Shown here piece by piece: positions 11,299 through 23,223 of a DNA stretch of 64,000 bases (position 1 is the stretch's first letter; each line of letters starts with the position of its first letter). Origin of the DNA: Kalmusia sp. IMI 367209 (lineage: Eukaryota > Ascomycota > Dothideomycetes > Pleosporales > Didymosphaeriaceae). The stretch is from assembly GCA_027946365.1 (NCBI GenBank), contig JAPEUQ010000016.1:806001-870000 (forward strand), read 5' to 3'. The position numbers and the translations under genes were made by a program. The notes beneath the pieces were generated by a model. It searched no databases. It saw only the letters and a program-made list of their open reading frames with translations, and had not been told where the DNA came from.

Positions 11299-12195
11299 TT
11301 ACGCAGCTCCACGAGGCGCCCAGTACTGCCCAGTCTTCGAAATATCGAACGTCGATATCCATTCTGTAAGAGACTTTGCGGCAACATCCGGCGTCACAGC
11401 TGACGTCATGTTAGCTACGTTATATCGCATTCTGCTTATGAGCAACCTACCTCCACCCTCATCCCAGAACTTGTCAAAGCCTACACCACGGGTCATTTCG
11501 GTCCGCATGAAGCCTGGATGCACTGTAGCTATGGCTACACCCCTATCCTTCAAATCGAGGCTCAACAATTTTGCGCTCATATTGAGAGCACTCTTGCTAG
11601 CATGGTGTCTTTCCACGTGTGAGTCAATTTACCATGTGCGATGTAGATGCCGCTTACCCATAATTGCCGCCGCCTTCTTTCTCATGTCGCAGAGTAATGC
11701 TTCCACTCTCTGAAGAGACCAGAATAATTTTCGAATTTGAACCTAGCAGCGTGTCCGAGTCGTTGGCGAGAGCGGTAACCAGGATGGTAGGTCCGATAGC
11801 GCAAATACGGTACATTTTCTCCTGATCTTCAAAGGATGGCTCTTTCAGGCTCTCAGTGGCGAAGTAGCCCGCGGTGATGATTAGTACATCGATGTGGGAA
11901 ATCGATTTTGTGTGCAGGAAGTTGAGCAGCTTCTTGCCAGCATCCGGCGAGGCGATATCGATGCCAGGCACATAGGTGAGGTTTTTAGCTATGAAGATGA
12001 GAAGATCAGCGAAAGCTAGAGAAACAAAGGCCTATACTCAATTATACAATTACCAAGACGAGAGAGCGTACTGTTAGCTGGAGGATTGGCGGACCGCGCC
12101 GTTGCTATGACGTGGTAATTTGGGTCGGAGGTATAGGTGTTTGCTAGGCTTGCTCCCAGGCCACGGGTAGCGCCAACGATAAGGATTACGGGCAT
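11299..12195 (-). CDS. short-chain dehydrogenase/reductase, atypical active site
   Basis: This is an NAD(P)-dependent oxidoreductase of the SDR superfamily, soluble, 243 residues. Exons are 12054-12195, 11658-11988, 11451-11608 and 11299-11399; all four join in frame. The N-terminal Rossmann motif is MPVILIVGATRGLGASLA (GxxxGxG). The catalytic-Ser region is KIILVSSESGSITLR. The active-site helix reads NYGHHASKSALNM. The lysine is present, but the residue four before it is His where classical SDRs have Tyr, and a Tyr lies two residues further upstream. The C-terminal part has VHPGFMRTEMT. Substrate is unknown. The His variant may be a subfamily trait rather than a loss, since the rest is well kept. 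Confidence 0.88.
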
Positions 12196-12613
12196 CTTGA
12201 CGGTGATGTTTGTGTTTCTAAGAGTCCGGCCTCTTCGAGAGATGTTTTGAACGGGGATGTTTGGGCTATAGGATTTAAGTGACGTAGGTGTGTTTGCGTG
12301 CTTCCACCTACCAATGACATACCCACAGCTTATCGATAAGCTCGTAGAGAATGCGCGATGCATCGCGCTCCAACCACCTTCTAGAAACACCAACACCGGT
12401 TTCCCTCGTTTTGATGGATTAACATTGGCTCTTCTAGTTTCAAATTTTCCAAGGTTATGTGAATAATTCTGTTGTAGGATTTTACTCATAGAGTGAGAAT
12501 ATGTGACAACAATGGACAATATCAAGCGGATTAGGCTCTCGATCTTCTTAATCTAAATACGTAAAGAGATCCGAAAATGAACCGCAATAAAGGTTTCAAA
12601 GCTGGCCCTTCCC
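12196..12613. other. intergenic
   Basis: This is the promoter side of the SDR gene and the 3' flank of the DUF1996 gene. I see no gene or repeat. Confidence 0.4.
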
Positions 12614-14078
12614 TCACATGTTGATTCCATCGTTGATCTCCACGCCTCCTGGCAAAGTTTTCAGCCCTAGATATTCGTAAGTTTGATGCCCAATTCAGCT
12701 CATCCATGGGAAAATATACTTACAACTATCATTCCCGATGTCCTCTACAGCCTTCTGCGCAATTTTACACTTCATGGCTTCCTCATCCGTCTGCCTCTTC
12801 AACTCCTTGCACTTGTCGTTATCGCACCTTGCATTCAACGCGCGCTGCAAGCTATCGCCTTGCCACCCAAACATGTAGTCGCCGTGGTTTCCATGGCCGG
12901 TCCTATGCTTGTCAGCCCAAATTTCCCCCTTTACCGAATACAACACTTACGCATCACCCATGCTGAAAACAAGAGGCTGGCTTCCGTCCTCGGGCCATAG
13001 GCTTTTATCGTTGAACTCAGTCGTGTCAAATATTACCTCATACATCAACTGTGGAAGGTGCACTGGGTGCGTTTCGGGGCATTTTCCGCGCTCTTGCGCG
13101 GGTGTGTACGGGCGTGTGATTACAGGATCCGCATATGGCTCATAAGGGATAATGGCGTAGGAGACGTGGGATTGGTGGTCGGGACTGTCAAGGTTTACTC
13201 CATCCCAACAAGTGGGGAATGTTACTAGAAGAGAGTGAGCTGTAGCTCTGAAGCAGAATTGAGCACAGAGGAAACTACCTTGTGTCCGGATTCCCCCCTC
13301 ACATGGGTGATCTGGGAGATGGGTGGTATCATTCCCAGTGCAAGGTGCTCCACCAAAAGGATTCTGGTCTTTGAACAGACAGCGATGACAAATACCTCGG
13401 GACTCGCCGGTCGTGTTGCGGAGCATCGGGTTACCTGCGAGCATACGGAAGCCCTACCGGAGTATCAGCGTTTATGTCGACAACGAAGACGAAGGTGTAC
13501 GTACCGGAGCGAATGCAGTCACGTTGCTCACACCGTCGTACGTAGGAATGTAGTAAACTGTGTGTCCGCCGTCTTGATGCAGTCCACCATTCGATACTTG
13601 CTTTACCCTCTTGTATGTTCCGTTACGGGCGCGGAAATAGAGCGCTGCAGTCCAGTAATTACTTTATGTTGTCAGCTCGCGTTATCATCCAGCCTGACAG
13701 AACAATCTTCGTTACCTGAAGTCCTACGTTTACATTAGTATTGAACTATACACATTAAAGCTATTTGTGTAAAATCACTTACTTCACTGAATGTACAACT
13801 CGTACATGTCGATTGTGTTGGCAAGTCGTACTCGACAGGCTCCATGTCTGGTCTGAATGAGTTTCCTCCCCTAATACAATCTCAGTTCCTGGTGAATGTC
13901 CACTTTTGGAGATTACTGACACAATTTGATGGGTGTGAGGCGTCCCGACCATTCCAGGGTTCACCAAAGGATCCAGCCTTTCAACTGTAAGCTGTGAGCA
14001 AGCAAAGCGCATCATGTGCGCCACCTGCGCCTGCGACGCGCCTGCCAGCGCCAGAAAAGACAGTATCATCTGCTGCAT
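12614..14078 (-). CDS. secreted DUF1996 protein, eight exons including an 8-nt exon
   Basis: This is a fungal secreted protein family of unknown function. Exons are 13921-14078, 13783-13870, 13716-13723, 13505-13661, 13279-13453, 12951-13224, 12724-12902 and 12614-12666, totalling 364 codons including the stop. The true ATG at 14078 gives the signal peptide [17 protein letters not shown]. Conserved landmarks follow: [91 protein letters not shown] and VHLPQLMYE. The exon of eight bases (GACTTCAG) completes the conserved SEDFSNYW motif, so it is strongly supported. Five or more conserved cysteines suggest an extracellular fold. A truncated relative lies at 2352-3181, about 10 kb away on the same strand. 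Confidence 0.92.
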
Positions 14079-16989
14079 ATTCGACGCCTTTGAAGTCAAC
14101 AGTGGTGAAAAATTTTTGGGGTTGGCAAGGGTCGCGGGATGTTGTATTGAAGTAAGTTACTAGAACCTGGACGTGCCCAAGGAGAATCCTAGGTCCGAAA
14201 GCATCTCTTATCAGTGTGGGGCATGTGCAACTGCCGCATATCTATACCATGCGATTCAATCTCGAGAGTGAATCTCGCTACCGAAAAAGGGAGTGTTGAG
14301 TACTGTGGGGTAATTAATATATGAAACGTGCGATGAAGTAGTTGATTAAATGACCGGGATCTGAGCGCCCAAGCATCACAATGGGAATCGAATGGTTTAT
14401 GATATCTCGGAACTCATGATAAGCTTGATGTAGGATCGAGAAACGGGATTCAAAACGATGGTATGAGCAAGCGAGAGAAGATTGTCAACGAAGACCCAAT
14501 GTGAATCATATATACGTGACAACAGGGATATGTAACATGAGGAAGGAAAGAAGAATACTAGAAAAACTATCAACATAAAATGAGCGAGGCATTTGACATT
14601 ATCATAATACACACAGTGCCAATGGCGAAGAGTAAAGAAGTTGTGAGGGTTGAAAACACCCATCGCATTAGCGCCTCGCTAATAAACAAAAAGGGACTAG
14701 CGCCCATGTGCCCTCATACCCTTCGCAGTCTCGCGACCAACGTCATCTAAGAGTTCTACTTTTTTGTATCACGATACAACTAAGATATGCTTAACTTCGT
14801 ATTATGCAATAGACGATTACCCCCATGATTTTCCAATGCTTCCCTTTATTCACGATCTTATCAATCAAGACAAAATAATACTATATAGGGTGCGTACTGC
14901 AGAGCTCGTACTGTCCTATATACGTGCGCTAGCTAAATAATGAGTTCCCAAGTGATATAATTCATCGTAGCCTCAGGTATTCATGTTAAGATCCCTTTCT
15001 CTCATCTTATAATGCTTCTCCCATTGCTCCTCTCCTTCAAGTTCCCACCTACGGCAGGAAGCCCAATGGAAAAGTGTTCGCGACAGCCTGAGGCAGTGTA
15101 ATACAGGCGTCACTATGCACCAACAGACTCCAACATAGTCTTTGTCTGTAGACGCTACGTTCAAAGATAATGGTAAAAGTTTGGTGGCTACGTAGGCCAC
15201 TGCCAGGTTTTACCCTACGCAAGAACAGATACTACATCAGATCAAAGCCATAATGGCAAAGAGAAGATGGGTTATAAAATAATGGTGGGAATGGGCTTAT
15301 TTATATGAAAATTAGGAATATCAGGGTGGTAGGCAGAAACGGCACGTGAGGGCACGTGAGGTGGATGCCTGCTAGGCAAGGGGCTGGGTGCAGCAAATGG
15401 CAGGGATCTGAGGATCTAGTTAACTAAAGGGCTTAGGGTCTAATAGCTCTGATGATATGTTGAGTCACAGGTGATCAAAATGACGAAGTAGGTGGAATGT
15501 ACAACGAAAGTATGACCTTTTCATCGTTATCAACCAAAGTTGAAATATCGTTCAAACAATGTAGTCAAACCAAACAAATTACATTTTCCAATGTTGCAGC
15601 ATGGGAATCGAGACGCTCTTATTTGTGTGATTAGTTCGTATTCGTGGGCTTGTTATGACTTAGATGTTGATTAGATTGAAAGAAATATGTCTCCGTAAGG
15701 AAAAGGCTTACCTAGCTAGTCAAGGAGAGCGTTTTAAGATGATATACTTTCCGCCTATCACCACTGTTACCAGTTACATTCGTATTGTTTGCTCTGTTGT
15801 TCTCCCCTCGAGTTGTTTCTTGTGGATACTTCCATAGCCATGATAGTAGACGACGTAAGAAGCTGTCCAATCCTGAGAGTACAAGAAATCTTTCAGCACT
15901 TCCTATAGCTTCCTCTAGGAGCCACGCATCTCGATAGTTACTAAACAGACCTAGGAGTTAGTTTTCTTAATGCGTCCGTAACCTTTTTGGTTTCATCATC
16001 TAGACTTAAATCGGTGAACTTGAAGGACAGAATCAAGAGCTCGATCGCGCTATCCGTATGTTTACTTATCGTCTCTTTTGATTACGGTTCAGAATTCAGT
16101 CCGATCAGACATTGCCCAGGGGTCGATGCTTTACCGAGCACCTATCTTTTGAGAATCAGCCTGGACTGTTTGTTTGAAGAACAATACATCAGTGATAGGC
16201 TGCGAACATGTGTCGATTCATTAGGTGTCTTCATATGACATATGGTAGAGTTTTTGAAACTGACCTGAAATGTATAGGGTATGATCTTGACCGGTTAGCC
16301 ATGGGTCATAGGTGAAGAACAGTTGGCCAGCGACGAGCGAGCTGCAGGCTGCCTCAATGTGATGCATCATTACGAGTACTAACACTAAACAGAATCCGGC
16401 AGTTGTTCTCCAGCTCCAGCAGCGGAGCAAGAGCGTTGGTCCAGATAAATAATCAGGTCTGTTGTGCACAAGATGATTCCGGCGTGATGCAGGGTACTAG
16501 CTGGCCTTTGAACTGGTAAATGAATTCGTCTCCTTCCTAGAATGTGAGCTACTAGGATGCATGCTTCGCTTGACGATGATTGGGAGACGCATGTGCGATA
16601 AGGGTATGTTTGCTTAGGTGGCGCTAGCCCAAACTGTACAAGCGTGTCTAAGGAGTCCGAAAGTGCACCAATGTGCTGCTATGTGCTCCTGTGTAAGCAT
16701 GGATCCTACCTTTACAGTCTTTCAGTCTCTAAGTTTTGCTCTATTTCGAAGTCTAAAAGTTGTATTTGCTTTGTTCTGCTGTCCACTAATTTGACGCTAC
16801 TCCGTGAAAGCACGTCATGCCGAATTGATTTCCCGAGCGGGGTAGTTCCGCTATGTTACGATTTCCAACATTTACAAATCATCAATATTACGCCAGCAAC
16901 GTCACTACAAATCCAGCTCCAATTCTATAACAAACAACAATTTGAACGCCATCGCCTACTACACTATAACACACTCGCTATCATCAGCC
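14079..16989. other. 2.9-kb gene-poor region
   Basis: I find no gene on either strand. Frames at 14397-14663, 14973-15200, 15987-16238, 16221-16469 and 16644-17033 lack family motifs. A short direct repeat, GGCACGTGAGGGCACGTGAG, sits near 15341. The right end is the promoter of the isochorismatase-family gene. Confidence 0.45.
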
Positions 16990-17621
16990 ATGGCCGCCAA
17001 ATACATGCGCGACCTTCTCGGCGCGCCCGCTAGCACCGCCTCCACTTCAGACTCGGCTCTCATCATAATCGACGCTCAGAATGAATACGCATCCGGGGCA
17101 CTCACCGTGACTAATGCAGAAGCCAGCGGGAAAGTCATTGCGGACTTATTGGAAAAGTACCGCAAGGCGAATGGGAAGGTGATCCACGTGCTGCACAAGG
17201 CTCCGGAGGGTGCACCTATTTTCACGCCTGGAACCGAATTGGCTGAAGAATTTAAGGCTTTGAAGGCGAAGGTATGTTGGAAGCTAGTTAGTGTTTCGAG
17301 ATGGGGTGTTCTAACAAGTTTAGGATGGCGAAACAACGATTTGGAAACAATTCCCCTGGATCTTTCCACCAAACGTCGCTGAATGAGACATTGCAAGAGT
17401 GGGGCATCAAGAAGGTGGTTCTTGTGGGTTACATGGCACATGTGTGTGTATCCACTACAGCGCGTGAAGCATCCCAGAGTGGATACGAGGTTATCCTTGT
17501 CGAAGATGGGATCGGTGATCGCGACATTCCAGGCGTGAAAGGTGACGAAGTGACAAGGGTTGCGCTTGCCGAATTGGCCGATGCCTTTGGAACGGTTATC
17601 AAGAGCTCGGATATCAAGTAA
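16990..17621 (+). CDS. isochorismatase-family hydrolase, one-base shift
   Basis: This is a soluble cysteine hydrolase of the isochorismatase/nicotinamidase fold. Exons are 16990-17271 and 17324-17621; the 52-bp intron has a CTAAC branch site. The catalytic triad regions are visible: Asp in ALIIIDAQNEY, Lys in the strand containing VIHVLHKAPEG, and the nucleophile Cys in GYMAHVCVSTTAR. The second exon opens in a frame that stops after 20 codons, whereas the conserved continuation (PGSFHQTSLNETLQEWG) is one base away. Removing one C from the CCCC run 17353-17356 restores 192 residues exactly. The rest is intact up to the stop at 17621, so an assembly indel is likely. Substrate is not predictable; many fungal members hydrolyse small amides or are secreted-effector relatives, but no signal peptide is seen. 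Confidence 0.87.
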
Positions 17622-17701
17622 AAGGTGATTGGACTCATATAAATACTTCGTATTGCAACTAAACCGACCTATACCTGTCAATCCATGAATAATGTTGCAG
17701 C

Positions 17702-18552
17702 TCAGCCGACTTTTAGTGCCGTAATAGTATGCACATACTTCACCTTACCATCAATGACCCGGATTTCGTGTGAGTCGGGCATTGTTCCTAAGCTGTCAAA
17801 CTGGCAGAGGACATCAACGCTACCCTGTACCTCATCAATGACGTATCTGCATCATATATTAGCGACTACCTATTGGACCCAGGAAGTATACTCACCTCCT
17901 CATCCCGTTCGGCTTCGAGCTTCCTCCATGCGGTAGCGACTTCCCACAAGGATTCGTATACTGACTTCCCTCTACTCTCTCACACTCTGTGCCCCAGGGA
18001 ATACTATCCGCAGCCGTAGCATTCGTCCACATATCCAAATACCCGTCTCCAACTCTCTTCAAAAGCTCTCTCGACGGTCTCGATGCGGTGTTGTTGATTG
18101 GGGTCCAGTCTTCTTTTTTGAATGTATCCGAGCGTCTTGGGTGCATTGAAGAATAGATCGCCTGTGGTAGCTGCTATCGTATCGATGAGGCTGATTGTAG
18201 AAGTATCGTTGTTATCGTGCCGGATTTGTGTGCCGACGACATACGGCTTGCTCCCGGACGAACTGATCCACATGGTGTACGAGGCACATGCGACAGTATC
18301 AGCAGTAGAACGAACGAGATCTAGCTTATAGGGTGTGGCTAAGAGGCCCGCGGAGATTGCGCGCTCTTTGTTGTTCTGCTGGTATTTGAAGGTAGGGGAT
18401 AGTTTGAGGTCGGACGTTTTGCCAGCAATCTGAGCGTCGATATATGATTGAGCAGCAGCAAAAAGACCCTCACGGGTACAATCTGCTGCTGAAGCAACCA
18501 CAAAGATAGATGCGACAGCGGTGAGTGCTCTGAGAAATGAGATCGATGGCAT
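17702..18552 (-). CDS. secreted DUF8021-like protein, one-base shift
   Basis: Exons are 17896-18552 and 17702-17846 (49-bp intron). The protein begins with the signal peptide [20 protein letters not shown], then [20 protein letters not shown], the style of the DUF8021 fungal secreted family. Later landmarks are [23 protein letters not shown] and [20 protein letters not shown], and a C terminus with [18 protein letters not shown]. The N- and C-terminal parts lie in different frames, switching in the six-T run 18114-18119 (poly-A on the coding strand). Removing one A gives exactly 267 codons. Function is unknown; the family is often seen as small extracellular proteins. No other damage is present. 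Confidence 0.78.
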
Positions 18553-19840
18553 GGTGGCGGCGAGTGGCAGATGTGCTTGGAAACGACTCCGACGGTTGTC
18601 AAACTGCAGCTATCTTGAGATTATTTAAGGACGAATCTCCTGTGGATCTGAATTGCCGACAATCGTACATCCGATCTCAATGCTTGTTTGTTTCGCGGGG
18701 TCTATTCAACCGGCAGAATAGTTGTCATCCCGGTGCCTCTCCATCTACGCATATGATTGGAAAGTCGTGACTAGAAGCAATAAAAGAAACAACAATCAAT
18801 CAGAATGGCAGAAAAACCGTCATAGAGTGAAACTAAGAGACCAAAATGCCCCACAATGCATAAATAAAGGTTTTACCAATGAAATAAGTTAGTATGGCTA
18901 TCTCGAGAATGGCACCCTGAGCGGTCTAATCTACGGACATAGCATCTCGTAAGGTACCGCATCGAAAAGCTTTTAAATGTAAATGCAGCTTTATTCAACA
19001 TTGAATAGAGACCTTCAGGTGTCCCAATATATCGAAACTCATAGGCGTCTTGCCTTCAAATATTGAATCGAGTATCACACCTGTGTATGTAGTATCAAAG
19101 GCAGCCTTCCCTATGAGCCGACTGAAGCGGTACAAATCATACCGGATCCTCAAGAAACTTACATAGGAAGTGAAAAGAGGTAGCCACTCGCACTGAGCGA
19201 GCACCAGCGACACGAGTGCACGCTAGTCTATATTAGCTGTTGGTCTCTATTATGTAATCAATTCTAGGTCATGGCGGGCACACGTAGCAATCACTTGATC
19301 GCTCCTTCACGCCAACACATCTACAGCGAAGCATCGTATGTTGAAGCCATGCGATGGTACACGCGTTTAACTCTGAGTCCAGCCTCTGCACTATAAGGTC
19401 AAGAACCATGTAAACTGAATCGTAGCGCTGACCAAGTACTAATCAAAACGATGCAAACGAAATCCATGAAACATCCATTGAGGGTCTATCTACACGTATC
19501 AACGGTTGTCATGCGAAAAATGCTACGAATAGCATCTCATATAGTAGCTGCGTCAAGTTTATCTTGTTCTGACCAACCCTCATGGACAGGACTTACTAGT
19601 CCAAGACGATAGCGCACGTGAGAGATGATTATTTGCTTCACACACAAGAGCTAGGCACTGAATGCGTTGTACCCAATCGGCTTCACTGACGTGATAGTCA
19701 CAAACACCACAGACAACATAGCCTCACATTCACAAAATCCCCCCTCTTGAAGTCCCCACCGACGCCTCAATCCCATTGCTACACAACGGCCCCCCAACCA
19801 GGCGTATCAACCTCCTTCCACCAACTCCTCTGCCAACACC
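18553..19840. other. intergenic, about 1.3 kb
   Basis: No gene is supportable. An antisense frame at 18995-19213 (72 codons) has some protein-like texture but no ATG-supported start and no family match I recognise. The right end carries the RING gene promoter. Confidence 0.4.
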
Positions 19841-20869
19841 ATGGAAAACTTCATCGACACTAAACTTCACCCAACCGACACTTGCACCATCTGCACCGAG
19901 CCCTTCTCCACCAAACATGCACCCGTCGCCCTCAGTTGTCACCACATCTTCGGTTACCACTGCATTAAGAACTGGCTGCGCTACGGCCGTGGCAACACGA
20001 ATAGTTGCCCTGTCTGCAGACATCTCATATATCCTTCTACCACCGGATCTGCATTCACCGATGCTTCAATATGGAACACGCTATGCGAACAGACAACAGA
20101 GCACATCCACGTCCTCCTCACCGCACTTTGGCATCGCGTGCAGAAGCTCTGGGTCGGAAAATTAACAGGCACGTTCACTACGCAAGAGCTTCTCTCCAAA
20201 GTCGTCATCCCCGCACTAAATAAAACCGGCGGCGATCTACACGGTGTGTTCCTCGACTGCTACGAACTCGTCGCGTCGACGTGGAACTCGCTCGGCCAGT
20301 CCGACCAAGTGCGAGGTCTCGCGGTGCCACTTGTCCGCCTCGTCCGCCTGATGATGCAGACGTCGAGTATACTACCTAAATGGATGACGACAGTCCCGCG
20401 GACGAGCATGCTCTTCTGGAAGGCAAATGCTGCACTGGGTACGGCGGCGCAGGATGTCAATTGGGCCCATTTGATGGAAGCGGCACAGCTTGCTAATGTA
20501 CGGTACATTCCGCTTCTACATCTTTACACCGTTTTGCTCTCGCAGAACATCGTGCACTCAGAGCCCTGTCCGTTTTCCAAGCGGAAGGAGAACGCCGAAG
20601 CCCTGGTGGTAGAGCGGTGCTGCAAGAGGATCGGAGGGGAGTGGGGCGGACGCCCGTCTGCAGAGTTCAAGGAGCAAGTTCTTGTTGTTTATGAAGAGTT
20701 GAGGCGGCATCAGCTAGAGGAGAAGAGGCTGAGCCTGAGGGGGCATGAGGAGGAAAGGGCAGTGGTGATGGGGCTCTGGGCGATGGCGATATGGAAGAAG
20801 GAGGATGTAGGGAGGAGTAGACCCGTAGCGGAGGATCCTCTGCTGTCGAAAAAGTCATCGCGCGGGTAG
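19841..20869 (+). CDS. RING-finger protein, intronless
   Basis: This is a probable E3 ubiquitin ligase, 342 residues in one exon. The RING lies at residues 15-60: C15-x2-C18, then SCHHIFGYHCIKNWL, then CPVC. Where a standard RING has Cys/His five residues after the first Cys of the central C-x-H, this protein has Gly, and a His sits two residues later, so ligand geometry may be slightly altered. The remaining 280 residues are mostly helical, with no second known domain. The C-terminal region (about residue 240 on) is rich in Glu/Arg and could form a coiled coil. The substrate is unknown. Confidence 0.82.
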   Translation: MENFIDTKLHPTDTCTICTEPFSTKHAPVALSCHHIFGYHCIKNWLRYGRGNTNSCPVCRHLIYPSTTGSAFTDASIWNTLCEQTTEHIHVLLTALWHRVQKLWVGKLTGTFTTQELLSKVVIPALNKTGGDLHGVFLDCYELVASTWNSLGQSDQVRGLAVPLVRLVRLMMQTSSILPKWMTTVPRTSMLFWKANAALGTAAQDVNWAHLMEAAQLANVRYIPLLHLYTVLLSQNIVHSEPCPFSKRKENAEALVVERCCKRIGGEWGGRPSAEFKEQVLVVYEELRRHQLEEKRLSLRGHEEERAVVMGLWAMAIWKKEDVGRSRPVAEDPLLSKKSSRG

Positions 20870-21310
20870 GGTGAGTGAGTGACGTGGAGATCAGGCGCGT
20901 GTCACGGGAGGTGGTGCAGTGGGCGCTCGATGCGGACACGCATTGGCAAGGACATGCCCGTACAGTTTTAGGGGCAATTGACAGTGTGCGTGTACGATAC
21001 GCGTGTGTGATGTTAGTATCTCGTGTAGATGTGAGACCATGTCGATTGCTCCATCGATTTTGGCTTCTAGTCGTTGTGTAGAGCGAATGTATCAGACAAA
21101 CGAGCGACATGAATTCAATACTAGGTTTCCCATCCCAAACGCCAGAACCGCCTTGTAGAGTACATAGCGAACGAGGAGTGATTCTACCTCCCAACCTGTC
21201 TCCAAACCCACAAGCCAACCGTCCGAGCAGCCCGCTCCCAAATTAATACATCGAAGTGAAATGAAATCCTGAAAACGTTGTACAACAGAATTACTACACA
21301 TTACGTGCTC
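20870..21310. other. intergenic, convergent 3' flanks
   Basis: This lies between the RING gene and the sphingolipid hydroxylase gene, which end facing each other. No gene is seen. Confidence 0.4.
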
Positions 21311-22682
21311 TTAATGCGAGCTCTCAACGCCCAAAACGTTTGCCCTTTTACCGTGCAGGCTTTCATTGACCTTATTCCGCAGGCCTTTGAAGTTGCCTGC
21401 TGGCGATTGTGAGATGCTGGATGCTTTCCTCCGTGTGCTGCGGGGAGCGGATATCTGCTGAGGTCGCGCATTCTCGTCTTGCTCTAGCGCGGAGGTTACC
21501 AAGGGCGTTGCTTCCGCCGAGGATGCCTTCATCTTGTTCTCTTCATCTTGTGCCACTTTTTGTTCGGCGGTACGGCGTTGGCGCGCATACTTCTCCTTCG
21601 GGTCGCCCTGGTACATGGTCCCACCAATGCGGTCCCAGAATATGAAGAAAGGTTGCGAGAAGTTCGTCTTGATACCCCAGCTTTGGTGGTGGATGTCGTG
21701 GTACGCGGCGTTGTTGGGAAAGATCCAATGGAGTGGGTCCCAGGGAAATTCATAGCCGCTGTGATCTAGCACTGTCTTGATCGTCGATCCTGAGAAGAAG
21801 AACCAAGATTGCCTGACAGTCATGCCTGTGATCAAGTAGGCGAGACCAGCCCCGAGTGTATCGAGTAGAAAACCCTCAAAGGGATGATTATAGAGGGCAC
21901 CATATGCATAAGGAACGTACAAACGGTGGTGGCGGGAGTGGAACGTGACTGTTGTCGTCAGAAACGATGCCGCTAGGAAAGGATTTCAAAGGGTACATAC
22001 CATAGAGCCACTTGTTCATATGCATGGCGCGGTGCAGCATGTACTCCCACGAGTCGATGATGATAATACCAACTGTGAACTGCAGCGCCGGAATGGCATA
22101 CCAATATAGAACGCTCGCAACAGCAAGCTCCCAAGATGCAAATGCCGGTACGATGGACTCCCGTCCCGCTACCGTGATGCTCTGAACTAACCCCGAGTAA
22201 CGACCACCTTGAAGCACGCTTGCAAGGGTTGGTTGCGATGCAGCGGCCTTTGACGCTAATGCAATTGGGTCTACACCCACGACTGACAGAACCGCAGGGA
22301 CGGCCCGCTGTGCGAGACGAAGCTTTTGTGCGTACCATGCGATGTCATGGTCGGCTTTCCCGTACGTTGCCACCTCATCCCACCACGAAAGAGCCAATGC
22401 AGCCACAGTCTGAATGATCTGCTGTATTATTACATCTCGGAAGACCTCGTATCGCGAGACATGGTTGCGCTTCAAAACCTCGGCGGGAGTGTGTAGTCGG
22501 TACTGGGCGAATAGATCGTAGACGTCGATTGCGTGGTATATGAGAGACACGACCCAGTAGGCAATGACGGGAAGTGCAGCTGCCAGTAGTTCGTCGGAGG
22601 CCCAGGAGAGCAGTGGCGGGAGTGGTTTGAGTGTGTATTCGGGGAGCGGCGGGAGCTCGAGAGTTGTGTTTGCGGCCGCCAT
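21311..22682 (-). CDS. SUR2: SUR2-type sphingolipid C4-hydroxylase (fatty acid hydroxylase superfamily)
   Basis: This is an ER di-iron hydroxylase that converts dihydrosphingosine or dihydroceramide to the phyto form. Exons are 22001-22682 and 21311-21948 (52-bp intron), 439 residues. The three histidine boxes are clear: HRAMH after IIIIDSWEYML, FHSRHHRLYVPYAYGALYNH spanning the splice, and HDIHHQSWGIKTNFSQPF. Several hydrophobic helices precede the first box. The C-terminal 100 residues are a polar tail rich in Ser, Arg and Gln, longer than in yeast. The histidine boxes and their spacing make the family certain; the C4 specificity rests on the FHSRHHRLYVPYAYGALYNH block, typical of the SUR2 branch. 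It is divergent from TCTP across about 540 bp. Confidence 0.9.
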
Positions 22683-23223
22683 TATGCGGCGCCGGTGTGC
22701 GAGAAGCTAGCTACGAGTCAATGCCAGCAGTACCGGCGGCGGTGTTGAAGGCAAAAGTGTCGTGGAAAGTGTATGTAAGACGGAAGGCGGCTGTGGAAGG
22801 AGAAATGGCTAGGCGGGCGCAGCTCGTTCGGATGCCGCGGATCAAGGAAATTTTGAGAAAAGAGTGATGTAGACGCGTACGGAGAATGGTCGCGTAAAGT
22901 AAGAATCCAGGGCGTAAAGGAGAGGCTCGAGTGGGCAGAGCGGTGCGGATGGGGTGACAGTGGTGACAGTATCGCACTCGCATTCGTTCCCCGTCACGAC
23001 TTCCACGCCGGGCCGGTCGCTCTTTCGCCTCCTGGATGGCCCGTGCGGCGCGTTGGGATGGAAAGGGCTAGCGTTCCTCAAATTCTCGACCCCACCAACA
23101 ATTCCTCCGCCTCGAGAGTGTCCCTCTTCTCTGCCTGCCCCACGCTCAAGCCTCCTCGCTGCAGTCCCTTTTCTTCGCTCTCCCTCGACACTCTTTCCAA
23201 GCATATCTCACCTTTCCGCCACC
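22683..23223. promoter_or_regulatory. divergent promoter of SUR2-type gene and TCTP
   Basis: This 541-bp interval separates two divergently transcribed housekeeping genes. Pyrimidine-rich tracts precede the TCTP ATG (around 23130-23220), typical of highly expressed fungal genes. No open frame here is convincing. Confidence 0.5.

Noticed and set aside
18995..19213. Antisense 72-codon frame with protein-like texture
   Set aside because: No ATG-supported start, no homologous motif I recognise and no splice partners.
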